DNA from: Fictibacillus arsenicus
GTDB taxonomy: Bacteria; Bacillota; Bacilli; Bacillales; Fictibacillaceae
Length of the DNA stretch: 64,000 nucleotides
Assembly (NCBI RefSeq): GCF_001642935.1
Contig: NZ_CP016761.1
Location: 868,001 to 932,000 of the forward strand
Reading direction: 5' to 3'
Part shown: positions 16,074 through 24,487 of the stretch, one piece after another
Position numbering within the stretch: position 1 is the stretch's first letter
How the letters are laid out: each line of letters begins with the position of its first letter
Program-made: the position numbers and the translations under genes
The notes under the pieces: model-generated
The model's database searches: none
Seen by the model: the letters and a program-made list of their open reading frames with translations, nothing else
What the model was told of the DNA's origin: nothing

Positions 16074-16273
16074 GGTTGAAAACTCCTTTATATATGTCTA
16101 ATAGTTAATACGAAAAAGTCTTCATAAAAGTTCCCTCATATCCATTTATAGTATAAAACCGCTTGTTTTTTTCACAAGAAGACTTGTCAAAATTCCCAAT
16201 TTATTCTTAGTTGTAAAATTTTCCAACTTTGGATAATGTTAAGAGGACACTGTTATAAAAGGTGGGGGACCGA

Positions 16274-16780
16274 TTGAAGAAAGAACTTGTATATCAAAGC
16301 AAAGATAAAGAGATAGAAGTTTTTGAAGATGAGTTTGGCAAGATTACTTTAAAAGAGATACCACACGAAGCAGCTGTAATGGTTGCCCTTGAAAATAATA
16401 GTTTAATATTGATCAGTCAGTTTCGGCCAGCGGTAGAAGAAATTATCATCCAGCTTCCAGGCGGGGGTATAAACGTTAATGAAGAACCTGGGGAAGCAGC
16501 GAAACGTGAGCTGCTTGAAGAAACTGGTATTGTATGCGGGGATGCTATGTTTTTAGGCAGCATTCAGCCGAGTGCTTGCTACAGTAATTGCGTTACACAT
16601 GTATATTTTACGAAAGACATTCTTGAATATAGGTCGCAGAAACTGGAGAAAAAAGAAGCTTCTATTCAAGCTTTTCATATTCCTATAGAGCGGGCCTTTC
16701 GCAATATTGAGCAAGGCATCTGGAAAGATAGTGAGCTGGCGCATGGATTGCTGCTTGCACGATTGAAGGGATTGATCTAA
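16274..16780 (+). CDS. Nudix hydrolase
   Basis: A 168-residue hydrolase. The full Nudix box is present (GGGINVNEEPGEAAKRELLE followed by ETGI; G-x5-E-x7-RELLEETG), giving the metal-binding glutamates for cleavage of a nucleoside diphosphate linked to another group. The upstream ISQFRPAVEE and downstream SACYSNCVTHVYF segments suggest ADP-ribose pyrophosphatase-like members. The TTG at 16274 is preferred because GGTGGGGG lies five bases before it; a GTG at 16262 overlaps that site. The stop abuts the ATG of the HIT gene, so the two are one operon of nucleotide-cleaning enzymes. Confidence 0.88.
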   Translation: MKKELVYQSKDKEIEVFEDEFGKITLKEIPHEAAVMVALENNSLILISQFRPAVEEIIIQLPGGGINVNEEPGEAAKRELLEETGIVCGDAMFLGSIQPSACYSNCVTHVYFTKDILEYRSQKLEKKEASIQAFHIPIERAFRNIEQGIWKDSELAHGLLLARLKGLI

Positions 16781-17182
16781 ATGAGTTGCCTAGGGTGCGA
16801 TTTAGCAAATGCTAAAATGCCTGTACATACCGTATATGAAGATGAACTTGTTCGTTGTTTTCTGGACATTGATCCTTTTAATGAAGGGCATACATTAATA
16901 TTACTGAAAAGACACGTAAGAGAACTTATTGAATTAACGCACCAAGAAACACTTGCCGTTATGAATGCAGCCAAACTGATCTCTGAAAAGTTAAACACTT
17001 GTTTAAAACCGGATGGGATTACAATTAACCAAAATGGGGGAAAATTTAGTGATCTGACTCACTTTCACATGCATGTTATTCCAAGGTATGAAAATGACGG
17101 GTTTACGTGGAGTGAATCAACGATTCAGGATGGTGCTCATAAGAGATTAGCTGAAACAGCGGATAAGCTACATGGAGTCTAA
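16781..17182 (+). CDS. HIT-family nucleotide hydrolase/transferase
   Basis: A 133-residue histidine-triad protein. The active-site triad is seen in HFHMHVIPRY near residues 97-106 (H-x-H-x-H). Two cysteines near the start (CLGCDLANA) could bind zinc as in bacterial Hit proteins. Members cleave nucleoside phosphoramidates or dinucleoside polyphosphates. The start ATG immediately follows the Nudix stop codon with no gap, so translation is probably coupled. Confidence 0.92.
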   Translation: MSCLGCDLANAKMPVHTVYEDELVRCFLDIDPFNEGHTLILLKRHVRELIELTHQETLAVMNAAKLISEKLNTCLKPDGITINQNGGKFSDLTHFHMHVIPRYENDGFTWSESTIQDGAHKRLAETADKLHGV

Positions 17183-17238
17183 TCTTTTTATCTGTTAGAT
17201 AAAGTGTGCCACAATGGTGACTAAGGAGGGATTCGTTT

Positions 17239-18084
17239 ATGGTTACGAGTGTTCATGATCGAGCGGTGCTGCATAACGGTGTTCAAATGCCTTGGGTTGG
17301 TTTAGGTGTTTATAAAGCAGAAGATGGTGATGAAGTCATCCAGTCCATTAAATGGGCACTTGATGCAGGGTATAGAAGCATCGACACAGCCAGTCTTTAT
17401 AACAATGAAGCAGGAGTCGGGCAAGCTATCGCTGAGTCAGATGTACCGAGAGAAGACCTTTTTATCACGACAAAGGTCTGGAACTCAGATCAAGGGTTTG
17501 ACGAAACACTAGCGGCTTTTGATGCCAGTTTAGAAAGGCTTGGACTGGAATATGTTGACCTTTACCTCATACACTGGCCTGTTCCTGGCAAGTATAAGGA
17601 AACATGGAAAGCTCTTGAGAAGATTTATAACGAGGGCCGAGCAAAGGCTATTGGTGTAAGTAACTTCAAGCAGCATCATCTTGAAGATCTAATAGCAGAT
17701 GCAGAGATTAAGCCGATGGTGAACCAGGTGGAATATCATCCTCGTCTGACACAAGAAGATCTTTTAACATACTGCAAACAGCAGGGAATACAGCTTGAGG
17801 CTTGGCGTCCGTTGCTAAAAGGTGAAATTTTTGAGGAACCAACTTTAGTAGAAATTGCTGATAAGCACAATAAAACCGCTGCACAGATCATTTTAAGATG
17901 GGATCTCCAAAATGGAGTTGTAACGATTCCAAAATCGATAACGCAACACCGTATTGAAGAAAATATTGATATTTATGATTTTGAGCTGACGAATGAAGAT
18001 ATGACGCGGATCTCCGCCCTTAATCAGGACAAGCGGAACGGTGCTGATCCTGACGATCCAGAATTTTATAAGCAGTTTGAATAA
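17239..18084 (+). CDS. Aldo/keto reductase
   Basis: A 281-residue NADPH-dependent oxidoreductase of the AKR5-type group found as YvgN/YtbE in Bacillus subtilis, which reduce glyoxal, methylglyoxal and other aldehydes. The catalytic tetrad is visible: Asp in DAGYRSIDTASLY, Tyr of the same segment, Lys in FITTKVW and His in LYLIHWP. The NADPH-binding end includes IPKSITQHRIEENI. AAGGAGGGA precedes the ATG. Single-gene unit with a terminator at 18092. Likely role is detoxifying reactive carbonyls, inferred from family. Confidence 0.92.
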   Translation: MVTSVHDRAVLHNGVQMPWVGLGVYKAEDGDEVIQSIKWALDAGYRSIDTASLYNNEAGVGQAIAESDVPREDLFITTKVWNSDQGFDETLAAFDASLERLGLEYVDLYLIHWPVPGKYKETWKALEKIYNEGRAKAIGVSNFKQHHLEDLIADAEIKPMVNQVEYHPRLTQEDLLTYCKQQGIQLEAWRPLLKGEIFEEPTLVEIADKHNKTAAQIILRWDLQNGVVTIPKSITQHRIEENIDIYDFELTNEDMTRISALNQDKRNGADPDDPEFYKQFE

Positions 18085-18091
18085 ATACAAA

Positions 18092-18127
18092 TGCAGTCTT
18101 TCTCAAATGAGGGGCTGCTTTTTTATC
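18092..18127 (+). terminator. Terminator behind the aldo/keto reductase
   Basis: GCAGTC pairs with GGCTGC through an inner TCTC/GAG helix, followed by a run of six T. Confidence 0.65.
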
Positions 18128-18147
18128 CATAAAAATGAGGTGGATAT

Positions 18148-18333
18148 ATGAATTTTACTGCAGGAGATAAATTTATCTTTGAAGAGATCAAAGTCAAGGT
18201 AATAGAGGTGAAAGCAGATTCCGTTATATTTGAAGTTTCAGAAACCGGTTATGAAGGAGATGAAGGAGGCTTGATGGAAGTGCCAAACGCCTATTTAAAA
18301 GAGAAAAAAGATCAGATTAGACGATGCCCTTAG
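18148..18333 (+). CDS. Hypothetical 61-residue protein
   Basis: A short acidic soluble protein preceded by GAGGTGG. It appears to be all beta: a run of alternating hydrophobic residues (FEEIKVKVIEVKADSVIFEV) then GLMEVPNAYL, reminiscent of a small KOW/SH3-like barrel. No family is recognised and no function is proposed. It stands between the aldo/keto reductase terminator and the DJ-1/PfpI gene, about 60 bases before the latter, and may be cotranscribed with it. Confidence 0.65.
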   Translation: MNFTAGDKFIFEEIKVKVIEVKADSVIFEVSETGYEGDEGGLMEVPNAYLKEKKDQIRRCP

Positions 18334-18393
18334 TTTTAAAAAAAGAATAACGGGAAAAATGATATACGTAGATGACAGAAAGGAAGTGCTAAC

Positions 18394-19056
18394 ATGTCAA
18401 AACGCGTATTGATTGTCGTAACAAACCACCAAAATATCGGAAATAACAAAACAGGTCTCTGGCTCGAAGAGTTTGCAGTCCCTTATAATGAATTTCGTGA
18501 TAAAGGATATGACATTACAGTCAAAAGTATTAAAGGCGGCAGTATTCCTTTAGATCCCAACAGCTTAGAAGAAGTCGAACAAGATCAATATAAGGAGGCA
18601 TTATCACTTCTGGAGGATACAGCTGAACTTAGTGCAGACGATGCAGTAAGTTATGATGCGATCTTCTTGCCTGGCGGTCATGGAACAGTCTTTGATTTCC
18701 CGAAAAGTGATGCGCTAAAAGAAGTGGTAAGCCAGATGGCGCAGACAAATAAGGTGATCGGCAGTGTTTGTCACGGACCTGCTGGACTTACAACAGCGAC
18801 ACTGAAAGATGGATCTTCTATTGTAAAAGGAAAGATCGTTACAGCCTTTACCGATGAAGAGGAAGAAGAAATGCAGCTTACGAAAGAAGTGCCATTCTTG
18901 CTCGAAACAAAACTTCGTGAGCTTGGTGCAGAATTTCAGAGAGCTGGTAAATGGGAAGATTTTGCCGTTACAGATGGAAATCTTGTTACCGGACAAAACC
19001 CGCAGTCCAGCAGAAGTGTAGCGCTTCGCATGATCGAAGTCCTTGATAAGAAGTAA
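18394..19056 (+). CDS. DJ-1/PfpI-family type 1 glutamine amidotransferase-like protein (Hsp31-like)
   Basis: A 220-residue protein of the DJ-1/PfpI superfamily. The nucleophile elbow with the reactive cysteine is GSVCHGPAGL near residues 126-135, and a glutamate near the start (GLWLEEFAVPY) matches the acidic partner in Hsp31-type members. Family members act as glyoxalase III, deglycase or chaperones; the precise activity is debated in the literature. Its place two genes behind an aldo/keto reductase fits a role in handling reactive carbonyls. GAAAGGAAGTGC is the ribosome site. A terminator lies at 19069. Confidence 0.88.
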   Translation: MSKRVLIVVTNHQNIGNNKTGLWLEEFAVPYNEFRDKGYDITVKSIKGGSIPLDPNSLEEVEQDQYKEALSLLEDTAELSADDAVSYDAIFLPGGHGTVFDFPKSDALKEVVSQMAQTNKVIGSVCHGPAGLTTATLKDGSSIVKGKIVTAFTDEEEEEMQLTKEVPFLLETKLRELGAEFQRAGKWEDFAVTDGNLVTGQNPQSSRSVALRMIEVLDKK

Positions 19057-19068
19057 TATATAAATTTA

Positions 19069-19100
19069 CAAAACGGCCGGCTTCTGCTGGTTGTTTTTTT
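19069..19100 (+). terminator. Terminator behind the DJ-1/PfpI gene
   Basis: A GGCCGGC/GCTGGTTG imperfect stem with TTCT loop, followed by seven T. Confidence 0.6.
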
Positions 19101-19165
19101 AGTTATTCACCCATTAAAAAAATGTGAGTATTTTATTAAAGACATTTTAAAATGGGGGAATTCTT

Positions 19166-19975
19166 GTGGGGTACTATATTAGAGTTGAGGAGAACGTCAG
19201 GATTTATGTGGAAGATGTTAACCCTGGCGCTGAAAAAACAATTCTTTTTATTCATGGATGGCCTGCGAATCACAAGCTGTTTGAGTATCAGTTTAATCAG
19301 CTGCCATCGATGGGTTTTAGATGTATCGGCATTGACCTTAGAGGATTCGGCAAGTCCGATAAACCGTACTCGGGCTATTCATATGATCGATTGGCAGATG
19401 ATATTTATGCAGTTGTTCAGACATTGAAATTACGGGATTTCACGCTTGTCGGGCACTCTGTTGGTGGGGCGATTTCAATCAGGTATATGGCAAGACATAA
19501 TAGCTTTGGGGTTTCAAAACTTGCTTTGCTTGGTGCTGCAGCTCCTAGTTTTACGAAGCGCGCTGATTTCCCATTCGGTCATACCGTTGAAGAAGTTAAC
19601 ACTTTTATCTCTGATACGTATAAAGATCGGCCTAAAATGCTTCAAGGATTCGGTGATATTTTTTTCTTTAAATATGTAACGGCTCCTTTTTCCGACTGGT
19701 TCTTTCAGTTAGGTTTAGAAGCTGCAGGATATTCGACTGCAGCAGTCTTAGGCTCTTTGCGTGATGAATCGCTTTTTTCTGATCTAGGTAAAATTCAAGT
19801 CCCGACCCTTATTCTGCATGGTGTTCATGATCAGGTTTGTCCATATCCTTTAGCTTTGGCGATGCAGAAAGGAATACGAAATTCCAAACTTGTTCCGATA
19901 AATAACAGCGGTCATGGGCTGTTCTGGGAAGAGTGGGAAGAAGTTAACAGAGAAATTGTCCAGTTTATTGGATAA
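19166..19975 (+). CDS. Alpha/beta hydrolase
   Basis: A 269-residue serine hydrolase fold protein. Oxyanion region FIHGWPANH near residue 31, nucleophile elbow GHSVGGAIS near 97 (G-x-S-x-G), acidic residue in LHGVHDQVCP near 218 and catalytic His in NNSGHGLFWEE near 250 make a complete triad. It resembles the haloperoxidase/esterase-like group and the hydrolase partners of lactonases. The start is GTG with GGGGGAATTC upstream. The GNAT gene begins 59 bases downstream, probably in the same transcript. Substrate unknown. Confidence 0.9.
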   Translation: MGYYIRVEENVRIYVEDVNPGAEKTILFIHGWPANHKLFEYQFNQLPSMGFRCIGIDLRGFGKSDKPYSGYSYDRLADDIYAVVQTLKLRDFTLVGHSVGGAISIRYMARHNSFGVSKLALLGAAAPSFTKRADFPFGHTVEEVNTFISDTYKDRPKMLQGFGDIFFFKYVTAPFSDWFFQLGLEAAGYSTAAVLGSLRDESLFSDLGKIQVPTLILHGVHDQVCPYPLALAMQKGIRNSKLVPINNSGHGLFWEEWEEVNREIVQFIG

Positions 19976-20033
19976 GGAGGAACGAGCAGTTCTATATAGA
20001 AAAAAGAGGAAAGTACAATTTAGGAGATAAAAG

Positions 20034-20519
20034 ATGAAGATAGAGTTAAAAAAAGTAACTCGCGACAATTGGGAAGAAGCATTAGGACTGCGTGTAAAGG
20101 AAGAACAAAGCAAGTTTGCACCGATTCCTGCTGTATCACTAGCCAAAGTTATTAAGCCAGACGGACCTGATGTTGAGTATCTGCCCTTTGCCATCTATGC
20201 TGAAGATAAAATGGTTGGTTTTATTATGCATGCATATGAAAAAGAAACATCAGATATGTACTGGATTAACGGGTTTATCATTGATAAAAAATATCAAGGA
20301 ATCGGCTATGGAAGGGCAGCTATTATTGAAATGATCGCTTGGATCAGAAAGTCATTTAATCAGTGCTGCGAGATCCGGATAACCGTATATCAGGATAATC
20401 ATCATGCAAAAAAGCTATATGAGAGTTTAGGATTCATTAAGACCACTCTAATGTCTGGAGAGGAAGAAGTGTGGCGTTTGCCTTTGGAAAAAGCTATGCG
20501 TAAAAAGAGTACAAAATAA
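20034..20519 (+). CDS. GNAT N-acetyltransferase, BltD/PaiA-like
   Basis: A 161-residue acetyltransferase. The N-terminal pattern (VTRDNWEEALGLRVKEEQ) and the region GFIMHAYEKETSDMYWINGF match the diamine/spermidine acetyltransferase-like group that includes Bacillus BltD. The acetyl-CoA loop is DKKYQGIGYGRAAI near residues 83-96. The C-terminal NHHAKKLYESLGF closes the fold. It follows the alpha/beta hydrolase and converges on the DUF421 gene. Polyamine substrate is an inference from family resemblance only. Confidence 0.85.
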   Translation: MKIELKKVTRDNWEEALGLRVKEEQSKFAPIPAVSLAKVIKPDGPDVEYLPFAIYAEDKMVGFIMHAYEKETSDMYWINGFIIDKKYQGIGYGRAAIIEMIAWIRKSFNQCCEIRITVYQDNHHAKKLYESLGFIKTTLMSGEEEVWRLPLEKAMRKKSTK

Positions 20520-20526
20520 CATGTAA

Positions 20527-21231
20527 TTACTTGTAATACATCACGTGAAGGTGTTCATGATGATCGAGTGTTGCGAGCAGAATATCAGGCAGTATAGTAT
20601 TCTGTTTTTGAATTTGATCTAACAGCCAAGCCTCATTTTTTCCTGTTTCCAAAAGTTCTTGTTGATTGATTTTTCCTTCTTTAATGACAACCTGAGGATA
20701 ATCGAATGGCTTTGGCGGCAAGTTTATATCTTTTTGAATAACGGTTTGGTATTGCGGCTGTAAAAATGAAGTAATGGTGCCATTGGATTCAAACAAAGCG
20801 AGTGCGACTTCTTGAATATCTATTACCCTATGTTTTCGCAGTTCAGAAAATAAAACATCCATTGAAATTCGGGCTTTTTTTAAGTTCTTATATAAAATTT
20901 GTCCATTCTTTACTAACGGAATAGGTGCCGGATCTATTAATTTTCTTAGCGGGTGCCAATGAAGGCCAGTCATGGTTGTAGTCACATAAAGAATAACAAG
21001 AACGGACATTGTGATAAGAGAACCTTTAAGCCCAAGATGCTGGTCAGAAAGCGGATGGGCAATGATGTTTCCAAAGATGAGAGCCATAATGAAATCTAAT
21101 AAACGAAGCTGTGAAAAAGATCGTTGTCCCATCAATTTTACAGCAAACAGCATAAAGAAAAAGGCAACGATTGCCCTTAGAATCCATTCGATCGCCAATA
21201 AATTCTCTTGAGCTTGATAAAAATCCAGCAT
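20527..21231 (-). CDS. DUF421 membrane protein (YetF-like)
   Basis: A 234-residue protein of the DUF421 family, found in several copies in Bacillus (YetF, YkjA, YdfS, YrbG). Three hydrophobic segments lie in the first about 85 residues, followed by a cytosolic part with the conserved ARISMDVLFSELRKHRVIDI helix and LFESNGTITSF. Some members have been linked to spore germination or lysozyme-like regulation, but the biochemical role is unsettled. It converges on the GNAT gene with only seven bases between stops. Confidence 0.88.
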   Translation of the reverse strand: MLDFYQAQENLLAIEWILRAIVAFFFMLFAVKLMGQRSFSQLRLLDFIMALIFGNIIAHPLSDQHLGLKGSLITMSVLVILYVTTTMTGLHWHPLRKLIDPAPIPLVKNGQILYKNLKKARISMDVLFSELRKHRVIDIQEVALALFESNGTITSFLQPQYQTVIQKDINLPPKPFDYPQVVIKEGKINQQELLETGKNEAWLLDQIQKQNTILPDILLATLDHHEHLHVMYYK

Positions 21232-21313
21232 ACTAGCACCTCGTAAATTCTTGATGCATATAGTATGGTCGTAAAAAATGACTTTTTAACCAGAAATAAA
21301 TTATAAAAATAGT

Positions 21314-21341
21314 TTGACTATTCGTGCAGGTATGCTACAAT
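21314..21341 (+). promoter_or_regulatory. SigA-type promoter of the riboswitch-sfnG unit
   Basis: TTGACT at 21314-21319 and TACAAT at 21336-21341, spacer 16 bp, about 30 bp before the aptamer. Confidence 0.7.
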
Positions 21342-21370
21342 CAATTTTAAATTAAAACTTAATCGAATTT

Positions 21371-21485
21371 CTTCTTATCCAGAGAGGTGGAGGGACTGAC
21401 CCTGTGAAGCCTCGGCAACCAGCACATTTGTGCACGGTGCCAATTTCAGGGAAGCTTAGGGAATAAGCTCCGAAGATGAGAAGCA
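21371..21485 (+). ncRNA. SAM-I (S-box) riboswitch aptamer
   Basis: Contains the recognisable S-box core: CTTATCCAGAGAGGTGGAGG, the GACTGACCCTGTGAAGCCTC segment, CGGCAACC, and the closing GATGAGAAG that pairs with the 5' CTTCTTATC to form P1. Such RNAs turn off sulfur-metabolism genes when S-adenosylmethionine is plentiful. An intrinsic terminator follows, so control is by transcription attenuation of the downstream sulfone monooxygenase gene. Confidence 0.95.
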
Positions 21486-21509
21486 AGTGGGTACTTTTTT
21501 CGATATTCG

Positions 21510-21546
21510 AACCCCTTCGCTCTTTTCTTGGAGTGAGGGGTTTTTA
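21510..21546 (+). terminator. Riboswitch expression-platform terminator
   Basis: An ACCCCTTCGCTC/GAGTGAGGGGT hairpin followed by TTTTTATT. It should form when SAM closes P1 of the aptamer. Confidence 0.85.
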
Positions 21547-21588
21547 TTATTTTAAGGAGGTGGACGGCATTAAAAAAGGAGTGAAAGT

Positions 21589-21666
21589 ATGGCAGTACTT
21601 TCACCCCGGCTGCGATTATCATCCTTGAGGAGGACACAGTATCGCTTAAATATTTTATCATTTTAA
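21589..21666 (+). CDS. Possible 25-residue leader peptide between SAM riboswitch and sfnG
   Basis: An ATG with AAGGAG seven bases upstream opens a 25-codon frame rich in Arg, Leu and Ser (LSPRLRLSSLRRTQYRL). The ATG lies inside a 9-bp perfect hairpin (GTGAAAGTA with TACTTTCAC, 21581-21605 region). The sequence CCTTGAGGAGGA occurs inside the frame and again as the ribosome site of the next gene. No similarity is recognised. It could be a translated regulatory leader or a chance frame. Confidence 0.35.
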   Translation: MAVLSPRLRLSSLRRTQYRLNILSF

Positions 21667-21713
21667 GTGAAATGGCGTCCAATTCAGGGAAAAATCCTTG
21701 AGGAGGAAAATAA

Positions 21714-22802
21714 ATGAGTGAGTTGAAATTTGCGTATTGGGTACCGAATGTAAGCGGAGGTTTGGTCGTATCTAAGCTGCCGCAGGAAACAGACTGGACA
21801 TTTGAAGCGAATAAACGTTATGCACAAATCGCGGAGGAATCAGGATTTGACTTTGCACTTCTTCAGACGCGATTCTTTGCCAGCTATGGTGCAGAATATC
21901 AGCTGGAGGCGGCTACACTTGCAGCAGCACTGGCAAGTGTAACGAAAAAGATTAATCTTATTTCAGCCGTTCATCCTGGTCTATGGCATCCTGGTGTTTA
22001 TGCGAAAATGATGGCTACACTGGATAATATCTCTGGTGGCCGTGCTGCGATTAACGTAGTAAGCGGCTGGTTTAAAGGCGAGTTTACAGGCTACGGGGAA
22101 CCGTGGCTGGAGCATGACGAACGATATCGCCGTTCTGAAGAATTTATTAGAGTTATAAGAAGTCTTTGGACAGAAGAAGAGACAACTTTTAAAGGTGATT
22201 TTTACAGAATAAATGGCGCTCCTTTGAAGCCGAAACCTGTTCAAAAGCCAACCCCTCCAATCTTTCAAGGAGGAAACTCAAAAGCTGCTAAAGAAATGGC
22301 AGCGAGAGTTTCAGATTGGTATTTTATGAACGGCAACACGACTGAGGGTTTTAAGAATCAGATCGAAGAAGTAAAAGCATTAGCTAAGAAAGAAGGTCGT
22401 ACTTTGAAGTATGCGGCCAATGGATTTGTCATTGTACGAGATACAGAAGAAGAGGCTGTTCAAGTACTGCGTGATATTGTATCGAACGCTGATGTTGAAG
22501 CCGTTGAAGGATTTGGAGAGGCTGTAAAAGAAGCGGGGCAATCTTCTAAGGAAAAAGAAGGTATGTGGGCAAATTCAACATTCGAAGATCTCGTCCAATA
22601 CAATGATGGATTTAAGACAGGATTGATCGGGACGCCTGAACAAGTAGCTGACCGCATTATTGAGCTGAAACAACTTGGAGTGGACCTTGTTTTGACAGCC
22701 TTTTTACATTATGAAAAAGATTTGAAGGACTTTGGGGAGAAAGTGATACCGCTGGTGAAAGAAAAAGAAACCAGATTGAAGGAAGAAGGAGTGCTTGTTT
22801 AG
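21714..22802 (+). CDS. sfnG: Dimethylsulfone monooxygenase SfnG (LLM-class flavin-dependent)
   Basis: A 362-residue luciferase-like monooxygenase. The start LKFAYWVPNVSGGLVVSKL and the segment INVVSGWFKGEFTGYGEPWL followed by EHDERYRRSEEF are the characteristic SfnG signature known from Pseudomonas. SfnG uses FMNH2 and oxygen to convert dimethylsulfone to methanesulfinate, releasing sulfur for growth under sulfate limitation. It needs a separate flavin reductase, which is not encoded nearby. The SAM-I riboswitch upstream fits a sulfur-starvation gene. GAGGAGGAAAATAA is the ribosome site. Single-gene transcript ending at the terminator at 22823. Related SsuD-type activity on other organosulfur compounds cannot be excluded. 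Confidence 0.9.
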   Translation: MSELKFAYWVPNVSGGLVVSKLPQETDWTFEANKRYAQIAEESGFDFALLQTRFFASYGAEYQLEAATLAAALASVTKKINLISAVHPGLWHPGVYAKMMATLDNISGGRAAINVVSGWFKGEFTGYGEPWLEHDERYRRSEEFIRVIRSLWTEEETTFKGDFYRINGAPLKPKPVQKPTPPIFQGGNSKAAKEMAARVSDWYFMNGNTTEGFKNQIEEVKALAKKEGRTLKYAANGFVIVRDTEEEAVQVLRDIVSNADVEAVEGFGEAVKEAGQSSKEKEGMWANSTFEDLVQYNDGFKTGLIGTPEQVADRIIELKQLGVDLVLTAFLHYEKDLKDFGEKVIPLVKEKETRLKEEGVLV

Positions 22803-22822
22803 ATTTGATACGAATATTGAGA

Positions 22823-22849
22823 AAAAGTCGCCATTGGCGGCTTTTTTGT
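22823..22849 (+). terminator. Terminator behind sfnG
   Basis: AAGTCGCC and GGCGGCTT pair around a three-base loop, followed by TTTTT. Confidence 0.85.
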
Positions 22850-22864
22850 TTTGTATTGTATAGA

Positions 22865-22927
22865 ATTTACGAGCGATTCTGGAATTTTACGAGTGATTCT
22901 AAAATTTTTACAAGCAATTCTCAGTTC
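22865..22927. repeat. Degenerate ~20-nt tandem repeat patch 2
   Basis: Three clear units of the form ATTTTACGAGTGATTCTAAA and a weaker fourth, directly behind the sfnG terminator. The rest of the 329-bp gap up to 23030 shows no gene. Confidence 0.55.
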
Positions 22928-23031
22928 ACGGGTTAAAATCGTAGTTCTTCTTCAGTTTGTAAGACTTAAGACCCAGGCGCCACTACCAGCCTTAAAAATT
23001 TATGGAAAGAACTTAGGGAAAATTCATCATT

Positions 23032-23050
23032 GACGATGATAATCATTATC
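23032..23050 (+). promoter_or_regulatory. Fur box 1 of the siderophore operon
   Basis: GACGATGATAATCATTATC matches the 19-bp Fur consensus GATAATGATAATCATTATC at 17 positions. It lies about 80 bp before the first siderophore gene, so iron-replete Fur should block transcription. Confidence 0.88.
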
Positions 23051-23072
23051 ATTTAAGGTTATACATGTAATT

Positions 23073-23091
23073 AATAATGAGAATCATTTTC
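23073..23091 (+). promoter_or_regulatory. Fur box 2 of the siderophore operon
   Basis: AATAATGAGAATCATTTTC matches the Fur consensus at 16 of 19 positions, 22 bp downstream of box 1, giving tandem repressor sites. Confidence 0.75.
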
Positions 23092-23131
23092 AGTAATCTA
23101 AATTCAATCAAAATCTCAAGGAGGAGCAAAC

Positions 23132-24478
23132 ATGAGCACCTTACAAATGGAAATGAACGAACTTTATCTGAAGCAGCAGGAAAAACGGGAATCAAACGCG
23201 AGATCCTACCCTAGACGCATACCGATTGCTATAGAAGAAGCTGAAGGAATCTATGTAAAAGATGCAGATGGAAGAAAATTCATAGATTGTCTGGCCGGGG
23301 CAGGGACGCTGGCACTTGGGCATAATCATCCGGTTGTGATCGATGCGATTGAAAAAGTGCTACATGACAAGCGTCCATTACATACACTGGATTTAACGAC
23401 GCCAGTAAAAGAAGAATTCGTAAGTGAAGTGTTTGATAGTTTACCAGAAGAATTCGCGAAACGAGCAAAGATTCAATTTTGCGGACCAACTGGCGGAGAT
23501 GCGATTGAAGCTGCGATCAAACTCGTAAAAACAGCGACGGGAAGAAGAAGCATTCTATCTTTCCAAGGTGGGTATCACGGAGCAACACATGGAACGATGG
23601 CTCTATCCGGTAACTTAGGGCCGAAACAAAATGTTCAAGGGCTAATGCCAGATGTTCACTTCATGCCTTACCCGTATGCATATCGCTGTCCATTTGGGAT
23701 GGGTGGAGATGACACTCATAAGATCAGTGCCAAATATATCGAAAACCTTTTATATGATCCGGAAAGCGGAATCTTGCCTCCAGCAGCAATGATCTTGGAA
23801 GTCGTACAAGGTGAAGGCGGATCCATCCCTGCACCGGTTGAGTGGCTCCGTGAAATACGCAGAATCACGAAAGAGCGCAATATTCCGCTTATTATCGATG
23901 AGGTTCAAACAGGTATTGGCCGTACAGGCGAGCTGTTTGCCTTCCAGCATGCAGGCATCATTCCTGATGTTGTTGTTTTATCAAAAGCTATTGGCGGAAG
24001 TTTGCCATTATCCGTTGTGATCTATGACCGTGAACTGGATAAATGGGCACCAGGAGCACATATCGGAACGTTCCGTGGTAATCAGATGGCGATGGCCGCT
24101 GGTACAGCTACTCTCAAATACATCAAAGAAAACAACTTATCACAGCATGCGAAAGAGCTCGGTGAAAAGCTCATGCTGGAACTAACTATTCTTCAAAATG
24201 AAATTTCTGAGATCGGTGATGTCCGCGGACGTGGATTGATGGTTGGGGCAGAAATTGTGAATCCAAAAATCCCGTCGGGGCAAAAAGGAACATTTGCGGC
24301 AAATCCTGAACTAGCGAGCCGCATTCAAAAAGAATGCTTTAAAAGAGGCTTGATTTTGGAAGTCGGAGGCAGATATGGAAGTGTCATCAGATTCCTGCCG
24401 CCACTTATCATTACTGAAGAACAGCTGGATGATGTGATAGCGATATTTACAGATGCGGTAAGAGCCGCGCTCAAATAG
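23132..24478 (+). CDS. Diaminobutyrate--2-oxoglutarate aminotransferase (RhbA-like)
   Basis: A 448-residue class III PLP aminotransferase. It makes L-2,4-diaminobutyrate from aspartate semialdehyde with glutamate as donor. Visible are GPTGGDAIEAAIKL and GGYHGATHGTMALSG of the PLP pocket, DEVQTGIGRTG, and the Schiff-base lysine in VVLSKAIGGSLPLSV. First gene of the seven-gene operon behind two Fur boxes; AAGGAGGAGC is the ribosome site. The order matches rhbA of Sinorhizobium rhizobactin 1021. EctB is a related enzyme, but no ectoine genes are present, and the decarboxylase next door fixes its role in siderophore supply. Confidence 0.93.
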   Translation: MSTLQMEMNELYLKQQEKRESNARSYPRRIPIAIEEAEGIYVKDADGRKFIDCLAGAGTLALGHNHPVVIDAIEKVLHDKRPLHTLDLTTPVKEEFVSEVFDSLPEEFAKRAKIQFCGPTGGDAIEAAIKLVKTATGRRSILSFQGGYHGATHGTMALSGNLGPKQNVQGLMPDVHFMPYPYAYRCPFGMGGDDTHKISAKYIENLLYDPESGILPPAAMILEVVQGEGGSIPAPVEWLREIRRITKERNIPLIIDEVQTGIGRTGELFAFQHAGIIPDVVVLSKAIGGSLPLSVVIYDRELDKWAPGAHIGTFRGNQMAMAAGTATLKYIKENNLSQHAKELGEKLMLELTILQNEISEIGDVRGRGLMVGAEIVNPKIPSGQKGTFAANPELASRIQKECFKRGLILEVGGRYGSVIRFLPPLIITEEQLDDVIAIFTDAVRAALK

Positions 24479-24487
24479 GGGTGCAGA

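Noticed and set aside
22865-22927. Possible CRISPR array
   Set aside because: Units are contiguous and degenerate with no spacers of constant length, and no cas genes are present.
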